DNA of 35,916 nt. It comes from an uncultured Granulosicoccus sp. (GTDB lineage Bacteria > Pseudomonadota > Gammaproteobacteria > Granulosicoccales > Granulosicoccaceae). Of the stretch, positions 1 to 8,850 are shown piece by piece. Below the pieces are notes generated by a model, which saw only the letters and a program-made list of their open reading frames with translations, had not been told where the DNA came from and did no database searches. Where the stretch lies: assembly GCA_937991945.1 (NCBI GenBank), contig CALKLO010000018.1:1-35916 (forward strand). The letters are read 5' to 3'. A program made the position numbers and the translations under genes. The first letter of the stretch is position 1. Each line of letters opens with the position of its first letter.

Positions 1-9
1 AAGCACCTG

Positions 10-855
10 TTAATACTTACCGTTTATTGAAGCGAATGCTTCCGGAATAGTGATCTGGTATTGTTGATTCAGTTTTCCACCAGTCACTATTTGTCTTTTC
101 CCAGAGCCTATATTTATCAGTGACTCATCGATTCTTGATATCCAAGGATGTTGGTAGTAGTGAGCCAAAAACAAATAAAGCCGATTAGTTTTTATGGTGT
201 TGCTTCGTGCAAGCAACGACTGCACTTTCTTTGGACTCAAACTGGTAAGGCCTTGAAACACTTCTGCTGCATGCTCAAAGGATATGCTCGTTGGAACGGC
301 CCCTAGCAGCTCAAAGGCTGCAAGCTCTGCGCTGCTAGCTTTGATCATTACTCCATTCACATCTATGTCTATTAGATCTGTTGGCTCAACTGAAGTGAGC
401 TTGTTGCTAGAAACTAGTAGCCAGTTAGGGTGTTTTGAATTAGACAAATTTTCGAGGTTTTGATGTCCAGAATTGTTTAGTGCCGGGTCGCTGTTCTCAG
501 CGTGTGTAGGAAATGTTCTGAACCACAGAGGAAGAACCTTCTTAGGGGGTATTTCCAACCATATGGATGTCTCGGTGAGCTGAACATAGTGGGCCTTGCC
601 CTGATGGGTCAAGCTAGATAGTCCCGCCAGATGTATTGGAAAGCGTAACTGCTCTGTTAGGCAGCTAACTGCGTTGAACCACTTAGGTGCTTTTCCAGGA
701 CGGGCGTATACGCCAGAACGAAGTTTAAGCAGCGAACCGTTTTTGACGTATTTCTGAGCCAGTTGCGGGCTGATTTCATGTTCCGACAGCCATGATTGCA
801 GAACGAGTGAGCCTGGCTGTATTGTCTGGCTAAGCCAGTTTAGTTTTGCCGACAT
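10..855 (-). CDS. AbiEi-family type IV antitoxin / transcriptional regulator
   Basis: This 281-residue protein resembles the antitoxin half (AbiEi) of the AbiE abortive-infection/toxin-antitoxin systems, in which AbiEi represses its own operon and counteracts the nucleotidyltransferase toxin AbiEii. The N-terminal part (about residues 20-90) has the family's winged-helix pattern ending in LRSGVYAR (46-52 region) and a HLAGLSSL stretch. The C-terminal part carries GSGKRQIVTGGKLNQQ (251-266) and an ITIPE ending, as in longer AbiEi proteins. The start is an ATG at 855 with only a weak Shine-Dalgarno site. A toxin gene would have to lie beyond position 1. A GTG at 6-4, just after the stop, could be its start, but only two codons are visible. 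The gene sits beyond the 3' end of ssrA and its promoter region is visibly AT-rich, which suggests an accessory origin (inference). It could instead be a solitary AbiEi-like regulator. Confidence 0.8.
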   Translation of the reverse strand: MSAKLNWLSQTIQPGSLVLQSWLSEHEISPQLAQKYVKNGSLLKLRSGVYARPGKAPKWFNAVSCLTEQLRFPIHLAGLSSLTHQGKAHYVQLTETSIWLEIPPKKVLPLWFRTFPTHAENSDPALNNSGHQNLENLSNSKHPNWLLVSSNKLTSVEPTDLIDIDVNGVMIKASSAELAAFELLGAVPTSISFEHAAEVFQGLTSLSPKKVQSLLARSNTIKTNRLYLFLAHYYQHPWISRIDESLINIGSGKRQIVTGGKLNQQYQITIPEAFASINGKY

Positions 856-868
856 AGTTATACTTGAA

Positions 869-922
869 GTTTAACTTAGTGAGATACTATAAACTAGTTT
901 GTAATATATGCAATAGTTAAAC
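869..922. promoter_or_regulatory. Dyad-symmetric operator over the AbiEi promoter
   Basis: GTTTAAC at 869-875 and its exact inverse GTTAAAC at 916-922 flank a perfect 10-base palindrome AAACTAGTTT at 891-900. Both symmetries share the same centre (895/896), with 15 bases on each side between arm and core, and part of those 15 bases also matches across the axis. The dyad spans the -10 and -35 elements. AbiEi proteins are known to autoregulate by binding inverted repeats in their promoters, so this is a good candidate for the operator. Binding is inferred. Confidence 0.55.
886..913 (-). promoter_or_regulatory. Sigma-70-like promoter for the AbiEi gene
   Basis: On the minus strand a TTGCAT (-35, 913-908) is followed after 16 bases by TATAGT (-10, 891-886). 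Transcription would start near 879, giving a leader of about 24 bases before the ATG at 855. This is seen by eye only. Confidence 0.55.
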
Positions 923-1132
923 CATAGGTATAGCTTTAAGCTGAATCGCAAACTCACACTATGAGGCATGGCATGCTAGGCATGCTAGGGTAGCTGCTGT
1001 CTACATCGCGATAAACAACATGGTTGAGTAATCAACTTCGCTTACCTTACCTACAAGCCAACGTGCATCAACAGGGCGGCTTTGGGGCATTAAATGAATC
1101 GCCTATTCAGCAGCAAATCAGCCTCCACAACG

Positions 1133-1162
1133 AAAAAAGCCCCAATCAAATGATCGGGGCTT
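1133..1162 (-). terminator. Intrinsic terminator of ssrA
   Basis: On the minus strand, starting a few bases after the tmRNA CCA end, AGCCCCGATC pairs with GATTGGGGCT (one G-T wobble) around an ATTT loop. It is followed by a run of six T. This is a textbook Rho-independent terminator. Confidence 0.92.
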
Positions 1163-1168
1163 CGGTAT

Positions 1169-1541
1169 TGGTGGAGCTGGGGGGAGTCGAACCCCCGTCC
1201 GGAAGTACTCTGCCGTCGGTACTACATGCTTAGGTCCGTCATTGGCTTTAGCCACTCAGTGCAGGACGGGCACCATAAAGAGCAGCGAGCCCATTATTTT
1301 TTTAGCGATCCAGTGTAAGGGCGACCCTTCACGCGATCCTGTGTCTGTTGCCCCCGCCCAAACCCACAGGCAGATCCGAAACGGGGTAGAACTACAAAAC
1401 TAAACCCTAGGGTCTAATTATGCAGCCATTGCGTAGTTGTCATCGTTGGCAACTAAAAGTTTTCAGCTGGATTTACGAGGTAGTCTGAGCCTCGGCATGC
1501 ACCTAAGGGTTTGCCACTCCCGTCGAAACCATGTCAGCCCC
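1169..1541 (-). ncRNA. ssrA: Transfer-messenger RNA (tmRNA)
   Basis: tmRNA rescues stalled ribosomes: it acts first as an alanine tRNA, then as a template for a degradation tag. The gene reads GGGGCTGACATGG at its 5' end, with TTTCGACGGGA and GGTGCATGCCGAGG following. Its 3' end has TAAGCATGTAGTACCGA, a T arm with GGTTCGACTCC, and CAGCTCCACCA. The acceptor stem GGGGCTG pairs with CAGCTCC, with the expected G-U at the third pair. CCA is encoded. The tag frame starts at a GCC resume codon preceded by AGTT. The length is about 373 bases, close to the E. coli RNA. It is a single-piece (not permuted) tmRNA, divergent from purL. The 3' end of this gene is a common integration site for genomic islands. 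Confidence 0.97.
1418..1450 (-). other. tmRNA tag-peptide reading frame
   Basis: Starting at the GCC resume codon (1450-1448), the frame reads A-N-D-D-N-Y-A-M-A-A and stops at TAA (1420-1418). The tag added to stalled proteins would thus be (A)ANDDNYAMAA. The E. coli tag is (A)ANDENYALAA. The Leu of the terminal LAA degron recognised by ClpX is Met here. Confidence 0.9.
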
Positions 1542-1566
1542 GTGGAGGTAGTTCACCTTCAACACC

Positions 1567-1595
1567 ATTATGCGGCCGATATCATGGAAACTCAA
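1567..1595 (-). promoter_or_regulatory. Sigma-70 promoter for ssrA
   Basis: TTGAGT (1595-1590) and CATAAT (1572-1567) on the minus strand are separated by 17 bases. Transcription would begin about 20 bases before the mature 5' end at 1541. This fits the known maturation of tmRNA precursors by RNase P. Confidence 0.75.
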
Positions 1596-1756
1596 TGCTC
1601 CGTGCCGCAATTGTCTAATCATTATGTTTCTGCCGGCACCGCTGTTGTACGACGCAAAACTCGGTGCGTATGCGGCACATCCAGTATCATAGAGCGCTTC
1701 CAAGCCGTTGCGGCTCTCGGCGGCTTCATTCCAGCGTAATTTTTTAGAGATTTTCC

Positions 1757-4700
1757 ATGCTCTGTCTATCTGGCGAGAATGCCCTTTCCGCGTTCCGGCA
1801 AGACCTCCTGCTGCAACAGCTTCAGGCTCTAGACCCCTCTATCAGCACTGTTGAGGCAAGATTTACCTACTTTGGTGATCTAAATGCCGGTGCGGCTGAG
1901 CTTGATGGGAGTGCCTTAACAAGGCTCTGCTCGCTACTCAATTCCGATGAGCACTACAAGGCGGTGTCTACAGGCTGGCAAATAAGCATTGTGCCCCGAT
2001 TGGGAACGCGCTCAGCATGGTCATCCAAAGCCACCGATATCATCAATCGCTGCGGCATGGACCAAATCAAGCGGGTAGAGCGCGGTGTGCAATATCACGT
2101 CCACTCTACCGACCCGTCAAAATTGAGCGATGAGACTCGTCAGCAAATCATTGCCCAGCTACACGATCGCATGACAGAGGCGGTTATTGAGGTGCCTGAG
2201 CAGCAGCATTTATTGTTTCAGGTGTCAGAACCTGCACCACTGGTATCGGTCAATGTGCTGGAAGAGGGCAAAGCCGCATTAGCCACTCACAACCAGCAAA
2301 TGGGCCTCGCGCTATCATCGGATGAACTGGACTACCTGGAAGCCAGTTTTTCAACGCTTCAGCGCAACCCAAGCGATGCAGAGCTCATGATGTTTGCTCA
2401 GGCAAACTCGGAACACTGCCGCCACAAAATATTCAATGCCGATTGGACGCTTGATGGAGAGGTGCAAGAGCACTCTCTATTCGGCATGATTCGGCATACG
2501 CACAAAACATCGCCAGAAGGCGTTTTGTCGGCGTATCACGACAATGCAGCTGTAATAGAAGGCAGCATGGCTCATCGCTGGCTTCCAGGTCCAGATGGCC
2601 ACTACCAGGCCACAGAAGAGCCTGTGCATATCCAAATTAAAGTAGAGACACACAATCACCCTACGGCCATTTCACCGTTTCCTGGTGCTGCAACGGGTTC
2701 CGGTGGCGAGATACGTGACGAAGGCGCTGTTGGTAATGGCTCCAAACCCAAAGCAGGCTTGTGTGGTTTCACCGTGTCCAACTTGTCTATACCCGGTTGG
2801 GAGCAGCCTTGGGAGAGCGTTACGGACAAGCCCGATCGTATAGCCAGTGCATTTGAAATTATGCGCGATGGTCCTATCGGTGCTGCGGCGTTTAACAACG
2901 AATTTGGCAGACCCAACCTTGGTGGCTACTTTCGAACCTTCTGCCAATCAGTGCCTGCTCAAAATGGTGCCACTGAGGTGCGCGGTTATCACAAGCCCAT
3001 CATGATTGCGGGTGGAATGGGCAACATTCGCGCAGGCAACATCGATAAGCAAGCAGTGCCTGTCGGTACTGCCATTGTTGTATTGGGTGGCCCTTCCATG
3101 TTGATTGGTTTAGGTGGCGGTGCCGCCTCATCGGTAGCAAGTGGCGAAGGCGATAGCGAACTGGACTTTGCCTCTGTGCAACGCGGCAACCCTGAAATGC
3201 AACGCCGTTGTCAGGAAGTCATTGACCGATGCATAGCGCTGGGCGACGACAGCCCTATCTTATCTATTCATGATGTTGGCGCAGGTGGTTTGTCTAACGC
3301 ATTGCCAGAGCTTATCAATGATGCACAACGAGGCGGTGAGTTTGAACTGCGGACCATACTCAACGATGAGCCGGGTATGTCACCCATGGCAATCTGGAGC
3401 AACGAGTCACAAGAGCGCTACGTTATGGCAGTCTCTCAAGACAAGCTTGCGCAGTTTGAATCTCTTTGTCATCGAGAACGATGCCTTTATGCAGTAGTAG
3501 GTACGGCCACTGAAGAGCGCGTGCTGAAAGTATCCGATGAGGTATTTGGCAATCATCCTGTCGATATGCCGTTGGATGTTCTACTAGGAAAACCGCCTAA
3601 AGTATCGATCAATGCCGTGCATGTGAAGAGTGAGGGCGATGATTTAGACACCTCGGCGTTGAGTCTTGATGAAGTATCTGCACGTGTTTTGAATCTGCCT
3701 TCAGTGGCTGCAAAGAACTTTCTTATCACTATCGGCGATAGAAGTATTACCGGTCAAGTGGTTCGAGATCAAATGGTAGGGCCATGGCAAATGCCGGTGT
3801 CAGATGTTGCAGTAACTGCGGCGGACTACACAGGCTATACCGGAGAGGCAATGGCAATGGGTGAACGTTCACCGTTGGCCATTCTCGACGCGGCAGCATC
3901 TGCGCGAATGGCAGTGGCTGAATCTTTGACCAACATGGCAGCAGCCGACGTTGGTGATATCTCAAGAGTAAAGCTATCAGCAAACTGGATGGCAGCAGCG
4001 GGTCACCCAGGTGAAGACGCAGCACTTTATGATGCCGTTAAGGCGGTAGGGTTAGAGCTAGCGCCTGCGTTAGGCATTGCTATTCCTGTCGGCAAAGATT
4101 CACTATCCATGAAAACGGTATGGAACACTGATGCAGGGGAGCAACAAGTGACGGCCCCTGTCTCGTTAGTGGTAACCGCTTTTGCAGCCGTGTGTGATGT
4201 GCGTAAAACGCTAACTCCTGAGCTTCGATCAGATTGCGGCGATACCGATTTACTGCTTATTGATTTAGGTGCAGGTAAGAACCGACTGGGTGGCTCAGCC
4301 TTGGCTCAAGTGTACGAGCGTATGGGTAGACAGGTGCCAGACTTGGACAGCCCTGAACTGCTGAAAGGATTGTTTAACGCACTACAAACGCTGATTAATG
4401 CGAAGACTGTTCTCGCGTGGCACGATCGCTCTGACGGTGGTTTGTTTACAACGCTTGCAGAAATGGCTTTCGCTGGCAACACCGGTTTAAAGATTGATCT
4501 ATCGAGTTTGCCTAGCGATCATATTGCAACGTTGTTTAATGAAGAGTTGGGCGGCGTCCTGCAAATACGCTCTCATCAATACGCGCAAGTCATGGCCGTA
4601 TTCGAAGAACATGGCTTAGGTGATGTTGTTCATCTTGTGGGTTCGTTAACCGATACGCTCAATATAGAAATTTGGCGCAGTGGTGAAATGGAATTCAGTC

Positions 4701-5653
4701 AATCACTCACCTCGCTTCGCCAACAGTGGTGGCAGACGAGTTACCAAATGCAACGCTTAAGAGATAACCCAGATGCTGCTGATCAAGAGCTTGCGCATAT
4801 TTCTCGAAGCGATGATCCGGGTATCTCCCCACGTTTGACGTTTGATCCGGCAAGTTCGCTCATCGAATCAGCTCCGCAAGTGCTTGCTCATAGACCTAAA
4901 ATTGCCATTCTGCGAGAGCAGGGAGTCAATGGGCATATAGAGATGGCGGCAGCGTTCGACCGTGCCGGTTTCGATGCAGTGGATGTTCACATGAGCGATT
5001 TGTTCGAAGGGCGTCATACGCTGGCAGACTTCAAAGGCCTTGCTGCATGCGGTGGATTCTCTTTCGGTGATGTGCTCGGTGCGGGTGGTGGTTGGGCTAA
5101 TTCAATTTTGTTTAGCGAATCAATGTCAGACATGTTCCAAACATTTTTTCATCGTGAAGATGCCTTTGCATTAGGTGTATGCAACGGTTGCCAAATGATG
5201 TCACAGCTTAAAAGTTTAATACCCGGTGCTGATCAATGGCCTCGTTTCGAACGCAATGAGTCCGAGCAGTTTGAAGCTCGCGTGGCAACGGTTGAAATTT
5301 ACGAATCCCCGTCGTTGTTCTTTACTGACATGGCTGGCTCGCGTATTCCCGTCGTCTTGGCGCACGGTGAGGGACGAGCGGTATTCGACACGCCTGAGCT
5401 TGCGCAGAGTGCGCCGGTATCCATGGGCTACGTCGACAACAATGGCAACCTGACCGAGTCTTACCCATTGAATCCTAATGGGTCGGCATTTGGTGTCACA
5501 GGCCTTTGCAACGACGACGGTCGTGTCACCATCATGATGCCGCATCCTGAGCGGGTATTTCGCACAGTGACCAACTCATGGGCACCGGCTGAATGGGGCG
5601 AGAATGGACCTTGGCTTCGCATGTTCGAAAATGCCCGAATTTGGGTTGGCTAG
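1757..5653 (+). CDS. purL: Phosphoribosylformylglycinamidine synthase
   Basis: PurL converts FGAR, glutamine and ATP into FGAM in de novo purine synthesis in the cytoplasm. The 1298 residues match the large fused form typical of Gammaproteobacteria. An N-terminal PurS-like region is followed by a linker, two AIRS-type synthetase halves (with [13 protein letters not shown] near residue 215 and the [20 protein letters not shown] substrate region), and a C-terminal class I glutaminase domain from about residue 1050. The nucleophile is Cys1142 in GVCNGCQ, and the His-Glu pair lies in [10 protein letters not shown] near the end. The ATG at 1757 follows a modest AGAG site and gives an N-terminus like E. 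coli PurL (ENALSAFR). It is divergent from ssrA. I see no convincing PurR operator upstream. Confidence 0.98.
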   Translation: MLCLSGENALSAFRQDLLLQQLQALDPSISTVEARFTYFGDLNAGAAELDGSALTRLCSLLNSDEHYKAVSTGWQISIVPRLGTRSAWSSKATDIINRCGMDQIKRVERGVQYHVHSTDPSKLSDETRQQIIAQLHDRMTEAVIEVPEQQHLLFQVSEPAPLVSVNVLEEGKAALATHNQQMGLALSSDELDYLEASFSTLQRNPSDAELMMFAQANSEHCRHKIFNADWTLDGEVQEHSLFGMIRHTHKTSPEGVLSAYHDNAAVIEGSMAHRWLPGPDGHYQATEEPVHIQIKVETHNHPTAISPFPGAATGSGGEIRDEGAVGNGSKPKAGLCGFTVSNLSIPGWEQPWESVTDKPDRIASAFEIMRDGPIGAAAFNNEFGRPNLGGYFRTFCQSVPAQNGATEVRGYHKPIMIAGGMGNIRAGNIDKQAVPVGTAIVVLGGPSMLIGLGGGAASSVASGEGDSELDFASVQRGNPEMQRRCQEVIDRCIALGDDSPILSIHDVGAGGLSNALPELINDAQRGGEFELRTILNDEPGMSPMAIWSNESQERYVMAVSQDKLAQFESLCHRERCLYAVVGTATEERVLKVSDEVFGNHPVDMPLDVLLGKPPKVSINAVHVKSEGDDLDTSALSLDEVSARVLNLPSVAAKNFLITIGDRSITGQVVRDQMVGPWQMPVSDVAVTAADYTGYTGEAMAMGERSPLAILDAAASARMAVAESLTNMAAADVGDISRVKLSANWMAAAGHPGEDAALYDAVKAVGLELAPALGIAIPVGKDSLSMKTVWNTDAGEQQVTAPVSLVVTAFAAVCDVRKTLTPELRSDCGDTDLLLIDLGAGKNRLGGSALAQVYERMGRQVPDLDSPELLKGLFNALQTLINAKTVLAWHDRSDGGLFTTLAEMAFAGNTGLKIDLSSLPSDHIATLFNEELGGVLQIRSHQYAQVMAVFEEHGLGDVVHLVGSLTDTLNIEIWRSGEMEFSQSLTSLRQQWWQTSYQMQRLRDNPDAADQELAHISRSDDPGISPRLTFDPASSLIESAPQVLAHRPKIAILREQGVNGHIEMAAAFDRAGFDAVDVHMSDLFEGRHTLADFKGLAACGGFSFGDVLGAGGGWANSILFSESMSDMFQTFFHREDAFALGVCNGCQMMSQLKSLIPGADQWPRFERNESEQFEARVATVEIYESPSLFFTDMAGSRIPVVLAHGEGRAVFDTPELAQSAPVSMGYVDNNGNLTESYPLNPNGSAFGVTGLCNDDGRVTIMMPHPERVFRTVTNSWAPAEWGENGPWLRMFENARIWVG

Positions 5654-5691
5654 TTAATGCACGTGTTGCACTGATTGAAAACGAAATCCCT

Positions 5692-6597
5692 ATGAGTTCA
5701 TCAAAACCGAACGCTAGCGATGCGGTATTGCGCTACCAGCAAATTCAGCCTCGTTTGCCGACAGCTACGTTTCCAGCGCAATCTGTATATCGTGAAAATT
5801 TGGCAGCCCTGGCCGATGATATCGATTGCTTTGTACTCGACGGCTTTGGTGTGCTGAACGTGGGTGACGACACCGTACCGGGTGCCGTTGATCGCGTAAA
5901 CCAGCTCAGAGCCATGGGCAAGCAAGTGCGTGTGCTAACCAACGGTGCCTCATTTCCTGCAACAAAGACGTGCGCAAAATATAGAAACTGGGGTATGGAG
6001 TTTGATCTTGCTGAAGTCATCTCGAGTCGCGATGCGTTAGCGGTGGAGCTCAATAACCACCAGCACATGCGCTGGGGCTTCTCTGCGTTGCCCACCTCGG
6101 AATTAGAACTACTAGCTACCGATTCTGTGTTGTTAGAAGACGATGCAACAGCGTATGACAGCTGCAATGGTTTTGTTTTATTGGGAGTGGGGCAATGGAC
6201 AGCTGACAGGCAATCACTGCTTGAGCAATCCTTAGCTAAAAAACCGCGCCCTGTGTTTGTGGGTAATCCTGATCTTGTTGCGCCGCATCCTGGCAGACTC
6301 TCGCAAGAGCCAGGTTGGTTTGCGCATAGGTTGGAAGATGAGAACTTAGCAACGCCTCAGTTTTTTGGCAAACCCTTCGACAATGCGTTTGCCTTGGTGC
6401 GCGAAACACTGGGTGGGGTTGATCCTCAGCGTATCGCTATGGTGGGGGATACCTTGCATACCGATATTTTAGGTGGGGCACAAGCGGGTTGGAAAACCGT
6501 GCTGGTAACGGAGCACGGCTTGCTCAAAGGCATGGATGTAGAAAAGGCGATTACCGACAGTGGTATTCGCCCCGATTACATTATTCCAACAACCTAA
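5692..6597 (+). CDS. HAD-superfamily subclass IIA hydrolase
   Basis: This 301-residue protein has the layout of HAD-IIA enzymes (NagD and TIGR01459-like groups), which usually act on small phosphorylated compounds. The motifs are VLDGFGVL with the likely nucleophile Asp50; VLTNGAS with Thr83; Lys227 in FFGKPF; and MVGDTLHTDILGG with Asp253 and Asp258. The residue two after the nucleophile is Phe52, where most HAD phosphatases have an Asp. From memory, a similar replacement (D-x-W-G) occurs in the TIGR01459 group. The ATG at 5692 is preferred over an in-frame ATG at 5593, which would overlap purL. It may be cotranscribed with purL, 38 bases upstream. The substrate cannot be told. Confidence 0.8.
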   Translation: MSSSKPNASDAVLRYQQIQPRLPTATFPAQSVYRENLAALADDIDCFVLDGFGVLNVGDDTVPGAVDRVNQLRAMGKQVRVLTNGASFPATKTCAKYRNWGMEFDLAEVISSRDALAVELNNHQHMRWGFSALPTSELELLATDSVLLEDDATAYDSCNGFVLLGVGQWTADRQSLLEQSLAKKPRPVFVGNPDLVAPHPGRLSQEPGWFAHRLEDENLATPQFFGKPFDNAFALVRETLGGVDPQRIAMVGDTLHTDILGGAQAGWKTVLVTEHGLLKGMDVEKAITDSGIRPDYIIPTT

Positions 6598-6609
6598 AGC
6601 GAATAGCGT

Positions 6610-8661
6610 TTAGGCAATTTGCAGGTGTTCAACAATAGCGTGAATATCTAGCTCGTTTTCAGCTGCTGTATTACTTGCATCTAACAACCACTGCAATGTC
6701 TCTGAGATTTGCTCACGGCTTATCTCGCCAGATTCTAACTGTTGGTTGATTTGGCTGCGTGTGTCGTCCACTTGTGCTTCAACGACCACATCGTCTCGAG
6801 ACTTGCCTGAAAAGCTGGATAAAACCATAGCAGGCGTTTTGTCTGCATGGTTCTCTACGATGCCGTAGGTGTTGCGCCACTCGTTGAGTTTGCTAGCAAT
6901 TTGTAGCGCGTGTTCCAGTAGTGAATGCACGCTCTTGTTTTGCCAACGTGTACCTACTGTACCTAAAAGGCGGCGGCATCCATCGGCAGCGTTTTGCAGT
7001 GTGTCGAGTTCTACGCAGTAGCTTGATCTGAAGCCCGGCCAGTTGCTAACAATTTGCGCAGCAATGGTTTCTGATTCAAGTACCATAGCCAATTCGCGTG
7101 CATAGTCACTAGTTTGGTTGAGCACTGCCCAGTCGGTCCGTAAACCTTTATAGCCAGGCCCGAGCGCTGCGCGATATTCAGTGTTGTTAACAAACAGTTC
7201 GCGAAACCGTAAAACCTTCACCAATTGTGACAGCATGCGCTTATGGTTAGCTGTAAGATTGCTCGGCTTTTGTATGCTGAATTCCATGAACTGACGTCGT
7301 GCACTGAAATAATCAGCATCCACAAAGTCGTTTTCCATCTCTACGGTGCCACCCAGTTCCGTCATAAGGCTGAGCAGTTGAGACTTGGCAGGGACTTTGT
7401 CCAGTACAAAATGCTCTTGCAGGGCAGCTAGCTCATCTTCAATTAATTTTGATTGGTGTTCGGCACGTCTTAGCAGCAAAGCGCTATTGGCGTAGCACAA
7501 ATCACCATGACCTAATTGGTCTAAAGAATTCGGTGCTTTGTCGATCAACTCGATAATGCTAGAAAGTCGAATGAGTTCGCGCGCTGACATCTGGGGTATA
7601 TCAAGATGTGTATTGATCGCTTTGGTTTCTAGCCCGACGCGAACTGCGTCAACCCATTTTTGGATCATGGCGGGTAAGGCGACCAACTGACGAAACTCAA
7701 CATGGTCGAGTCCTTCTGCAGCTAAACGAGCGGCATATTTTCGAAGGCTCGCAACGCTTTCAGTCTGATTGGGGTTTTGGCTTTCAGAGCGTGTTGTAGG
7801 TTTTGATGTTGCGTAGTTAGGTATGAGTTGCAGTACGGCATTCAGTTGTAACAAGCTTTTGTTATTGGCAATGCTCATAGCCAGCGCTATATCGAAATGC
7901 TCTGGCACATCGGGCAAGTCAACTTTGCCGGACTCACTGTTTTCTTGGTGCAGTAAAGAGGCGCTACCTAGTGCGATATCGAATTCGAGTTCCAACGTTT
8001 TAGAACTGCGGATTGAGGCTGCGACGCTTGCAAAATAATCGCTCAACGGTACGGCGTTTTCATGGGGCGCTATCGTTACATCAAATCGTTGTTCTGCGTG
8101 TTCAGCAAACGCTAAGTTGAATTCCGGGTTGTCGTCGGCAATACGAATCTCGTAACGTGTTTCGTCGGGCACCCTGACTAACAATGCCGGGTAGAGAAGA
8201 AGGGGGGCGCGTCTGCGGGAACCTTCGACGTCAGAGGTGTCTTGCCAGCTAACAAAGCCTGCTGCAAGATATAACTGTCTATCACCCTTAGACTTGATGA
8301 GTGCATTCTCAACAAGATTTTTCTTACACTGCCTCATTAGCTCGTCAGCATCGTGACGCGTTAATAGGTTCGAACGGCCGTGTGTGACGCGCTTCGCATT
8401 TTTCGGCGAATGGCTATCGTTTTGTCTGCGGTTTAGCGGCGCAACATTGGTTGGTTCTGCAGCATTTGCACTGGGTATTAAATCTAAAATGCCACCTTGT
8501 TTCGACAAGACGCCGCTGAGAGCCAAGGGCGAGTGCGGATACAGCTCGATATCAGAATCTAGTGATCCCCAATCGAGCGCGCGCTTATCGCCTTGAGTAA
8601 TAGCATCGGACCTGCGCCGCGCATGCTTAGGGTTTGATTGATTTCCTTGAAGGACTTCCAC
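6610..8661 (-). CDS. DUF4011-like domain protein without helicase domain
   Basis: I recognise only one region in these 683 residues. About residues 100-240 read like the DUF4011 domain found at the N-terminus of very large superfamily 1 helicase proteins. Key stretches are QLYLAAGFVSWQD (129-141), RRAPLLLYPALLVR (150-163), DDNPEFNLAFAE (176-187), LSDYF and FDIALGSASLL. The first 95 residues are polar and basic, probably disordered. The remaining 440 residues appear mostly helical, and I see no Walker A/B or other helicase motifs and no nuclease motif. No signal peptide is evident. The start is a GTG at 8661 with no strong ribosome site, so a later start is possible. It converges on the HAD gene with a 12-base gap. 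The function is unknown; a link to nucleic-acid processing is only suggested by the domain's usual company. Confidence 0.65.
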   Translation of the reverse strand: MEVLQGNQSNPKHARRRSDAITQGDKRALDWGSLDSDIELYPHSPLALSGVLSKQGGILDLIPSANAAEPTNVAPLNRRQNDSHSPKNAKRVTHGRSNLLTRHDADELMRQCKKNLVENALIKSKGDRQLYLAAGFVSWQDTSDVEGSRRRAPLLLYPALLVRVPDETRYEIRIADDNPEFNLAFAEHAEQRFDVTIAPHENAVPLSDYFASVAASIRSSKTLELEFDIALGSASLLHQENSESGKVDLPDVPEHFDIALAMSIANNKSLLQLNAVLQLIPNYATSKPTTRSESQNPNQTESVASLRKYAARLAAEGLDHVEFRQLVALPAMIQKWVDAVRVGLETKAINTHLDIPQMSARELIRLSSIIELIDKAPNSLDQLGHGDLCYANSALLLRRAEHQSKLIEDELAALQEHFVLDKVPAKSQLLSLMTELGGTVEMENDFVDADYFSARRQFMEFSIQKPSNLTANHKRMLSQLVKVLRFRELFVNNTEYRAALGPGYKGLRTDWAVLNQTSDYARELAMVLESETIAAQIVSNWPGFRSSYCVELDTLQNAADGCRRLLGTVGTRWQNKSVHSLLEHALQIASKLNEWRNTYGIVENHADKTPAMVLSSFSGKSRDDVVVEAQVDDTRSQINQQLESGEISREQISETLQWLLDASNTAAENELDIHAIVEHLQIA

Positions 8662-8765
8662 GAGAATATCGAATGCCTTAAATGGTTAGGAATAGGCCAG
8701 CTGTGCGACCGAGATAACCTAGTGATTCAGGAATCGGGCCAAACGGACCGGCAGAACCGTCAACT

Positions 8766-8779
8766 AACTTGATCAAGTT
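8766..8779. repeat. Perfect 14-base palindrome
   Basis: AACTTGATCAAGTT is a perfect palindrome 72 bases upstream of the msrP -35 element and 105 bases upstream of the DUF4011-like start. It could be a regulator site. No regulator can be named from the sequence. Confidence 0.5.
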
Positions 8780-8850
8780 CGTTTATTAGCTACTAAAGTT
8801 AATAGCTGTAAAAGAGCGAATTGGCAAATACTTGCGTAAAAATTGCTAGC

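Larger units (their letters stand above)
856..1132. other. Intergenic region between AbiEi gene and ssrA terminator
   Basis: Apart from the AbiEi promoter and dyad in the left half, this stretch holds a short tandem repeat of GGCATGCTA (970-978 and 979-987, preceded by a partial GGCATG at 965-970). No gene is supported. A plus-strand frame opening near 1024 runs into the tmRNA gene and is treated as spurious. No integrase or insertion-sequence end is visible. Confidence 0.5.

Noticed and set aside
1024-1233. Plus-strand frame of 69 codons
   Set aside because: It runs through the ssrA terminator and the tRNA-like 3' end of tmRNA; the RNA gene explains the sequence.
1652-1669. ACGCA/TGCGT dyad upstream of purL resembling a PurR operator
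   Set aside because: The half-sites are separated by 8 bases instead of 6 and the inner positions do not match the PurR consensus.
1437-1739. Plus-strand frame of 100 codons before purL
   Set aside because: It overlaps the 5' third of ssrA and its promoter, has no ribosome site and no recognisable protein features.
5593-5691. Upstream ATG start for the HAD hydrolase overlapping purL
   Set aside because: It would add 33 residues encoded in purL and its 3' junction; the ATG at 5692 gives a normal length.
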